Shown here: piece after piece, positions 63,705 through 64,000 of the stretch
Position numbering within the stretch: the first letter of the stretch is position 1
Layout: the number at the start of each line of letters is the position of its first letter
Assembly (NCBI RefSeq): GCF_009827335.1
Contig: NZ_WTYH01000001.1
Location: 1,922,001-1,986,000, forward strand
DNA from: Aurantiacibacter arachoides
Lineage (GTDB): Bacteria; Pseudomonadota; Alphaproteobacteria; Sphingomonadales; Sphingomonadaceae
Length of the DNA: 64,000 nucleotides
Direction of reading: 5' to 3'
The notes under the pieces: generated by a model
Databases searched by the model: none
Told to the model about the DNA's origin: nothing
What the model saw: only the letters and a program-made list of their open reading frames with translations
Program-made: the position numbers and the translations under genes

Positions 63705-64000
63705 CTGTCGGAACCGTAGCATCGCCCGTTCTCGTCGTAGGAATGGCAGTTGGCTGTTCTCCGCCCGGTTATTGGCCCAGCGTCCCACCTCCTGCTTATT
63801 GGCATTGCCCAGTTCGGTCATCGCTGCCTTGTAGGACCGTGGGCCATCGCTCGTGATCTCGGTCGGTGAGCCGTGGCGTCGCAGCGCCTTCTTCATGAAC
63901 CGCAGCGCAGCTTTCGTGTCCCTCGTGTTCGTGACGTAGCTCTCTAGCACCTCGCCCTTTTGGTCGACCGCTCACCAAGGTAATGCATCTCGCCGTTGAT
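63705..64000 (-). mobile_element. IS6-family remnant, truncated by the window edge
   Basis: On the minus strand the sequence encodes INGEMHYL at the window edge, then a one-base frameshift, then LESYVTNTRDTKAALRFMKK, EITSDGPRSY, GRWANNRAENSQ and ends at RFRQ (63705) in unrelated sequence. Between about 63770 and 63965 it is nearly identical to the copy at 53.9-54.1 kb. It lies 22 bases after the GGDEF-EAL stop. The rest of the element, if present, is outside the window. Confidence 0.78.

Noticed and set aside
1..64000. tRNA, rRNA, CRISPR arrays, riboswitches
   Set aside because: No cloverleaf-like segment, rRNA signature, regularly spaced repeats or recognisable riboswitch core was seen by eye; a covariance-model search would be decisive.

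Overview
The window is GC-rich and densely packed, with many 1 to 4 nt stop/start overlaps. It carries several TonB-dependent receptors, an SCPU-type chaperone-usher pilus, a BigR-type sulfur operon, a BLUF photoreceptor and HWE-type kinases. Together these suggest an alphaproteobacterium, most likely a sphingomonad (Sphingomonadales, Erythrobacteraceae-like). That placement rests on gene content and style; no rRNA or other marker gene is present.

Layout. 0-5.2 kb: ROK sugar kinase, a MaoC-like hydratase, and a three-subunit molybdenum aldehyde oxidoreductase of the PaoABC type. 5.2-15.9 kb: a LysR regulator divergent from a tightly packed catabolic operon (TonB receptor, secreted metallo-beta-lactamase-fold protein, flavin monooxygenase, extradiol-type ring-cleavage dioxygenase, C-C hydrolase-like protein, small membrane protein, GST, cyclase-family hydrolase, FAH-family hydrolase). 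It reads as uptake, hydroxylation, ring opening and side-chain hydrolysis of one aromatic, possibly flavonoid-like, substrate, and is the best candidate for an undescribed system. 16.0-21.6 kb: a complete tripartite RND efflux pump. 22.1-26.4 kb: a persulfide-responsive operon (BigR/SqrR-like ArsR repressor, persulfide-dioxygenase-like hydrolase, two YeeE/YedE halves, DUF442 protein, SulP transporter) behind overlapping palindromes. 27.1-33.2 kb: a LuxR-type regulator divergent from a four-gene chaperone-usher pilus. 33.2-36.5 kb: a TonB receptor divergent from a membrane-anchored ToxR-like regulator, with a perfect palindrome between them. 37.4-39.9 kb: GT4 glycosyltransferase and GH13 glucosidase. 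40.4-48.0 kb: SLC13 permease, Rrf2 regulator, the sulfate ABC transporter (sbp-cysTWA) and an AlgE-like outer-membrane barrel.

From 48 kb the character changes. Four truncated IS6-family remnants, all in the same orientation (49.4, 53.7, 58.4 and 63.7 kb onward), punctuate the sequence. Between the first two lie two damaged genes, a BetT-type transporter with a large in-frame internal deletion and a frameshifted MFS permease, and an intact EAL phosphodiesterase. Between the second and third lies an iron-uptake operon (siderophore-interacting flavoprotein, TonB receptor, PepSY protein) behind a near-perfect Fur box. Between the third and fourth lies a sensory block: FixL-like kinase, FixJ-like regulator and BLUF blue-light protein in one operon, divergent from a GAF-PAS-GGDEF-EAL protein.

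The second half therefore looks like an accessory region assembled through IS6-type direct-repeat recombination and now decaying. I saw no tRNA, rRNA or CRISPR array.
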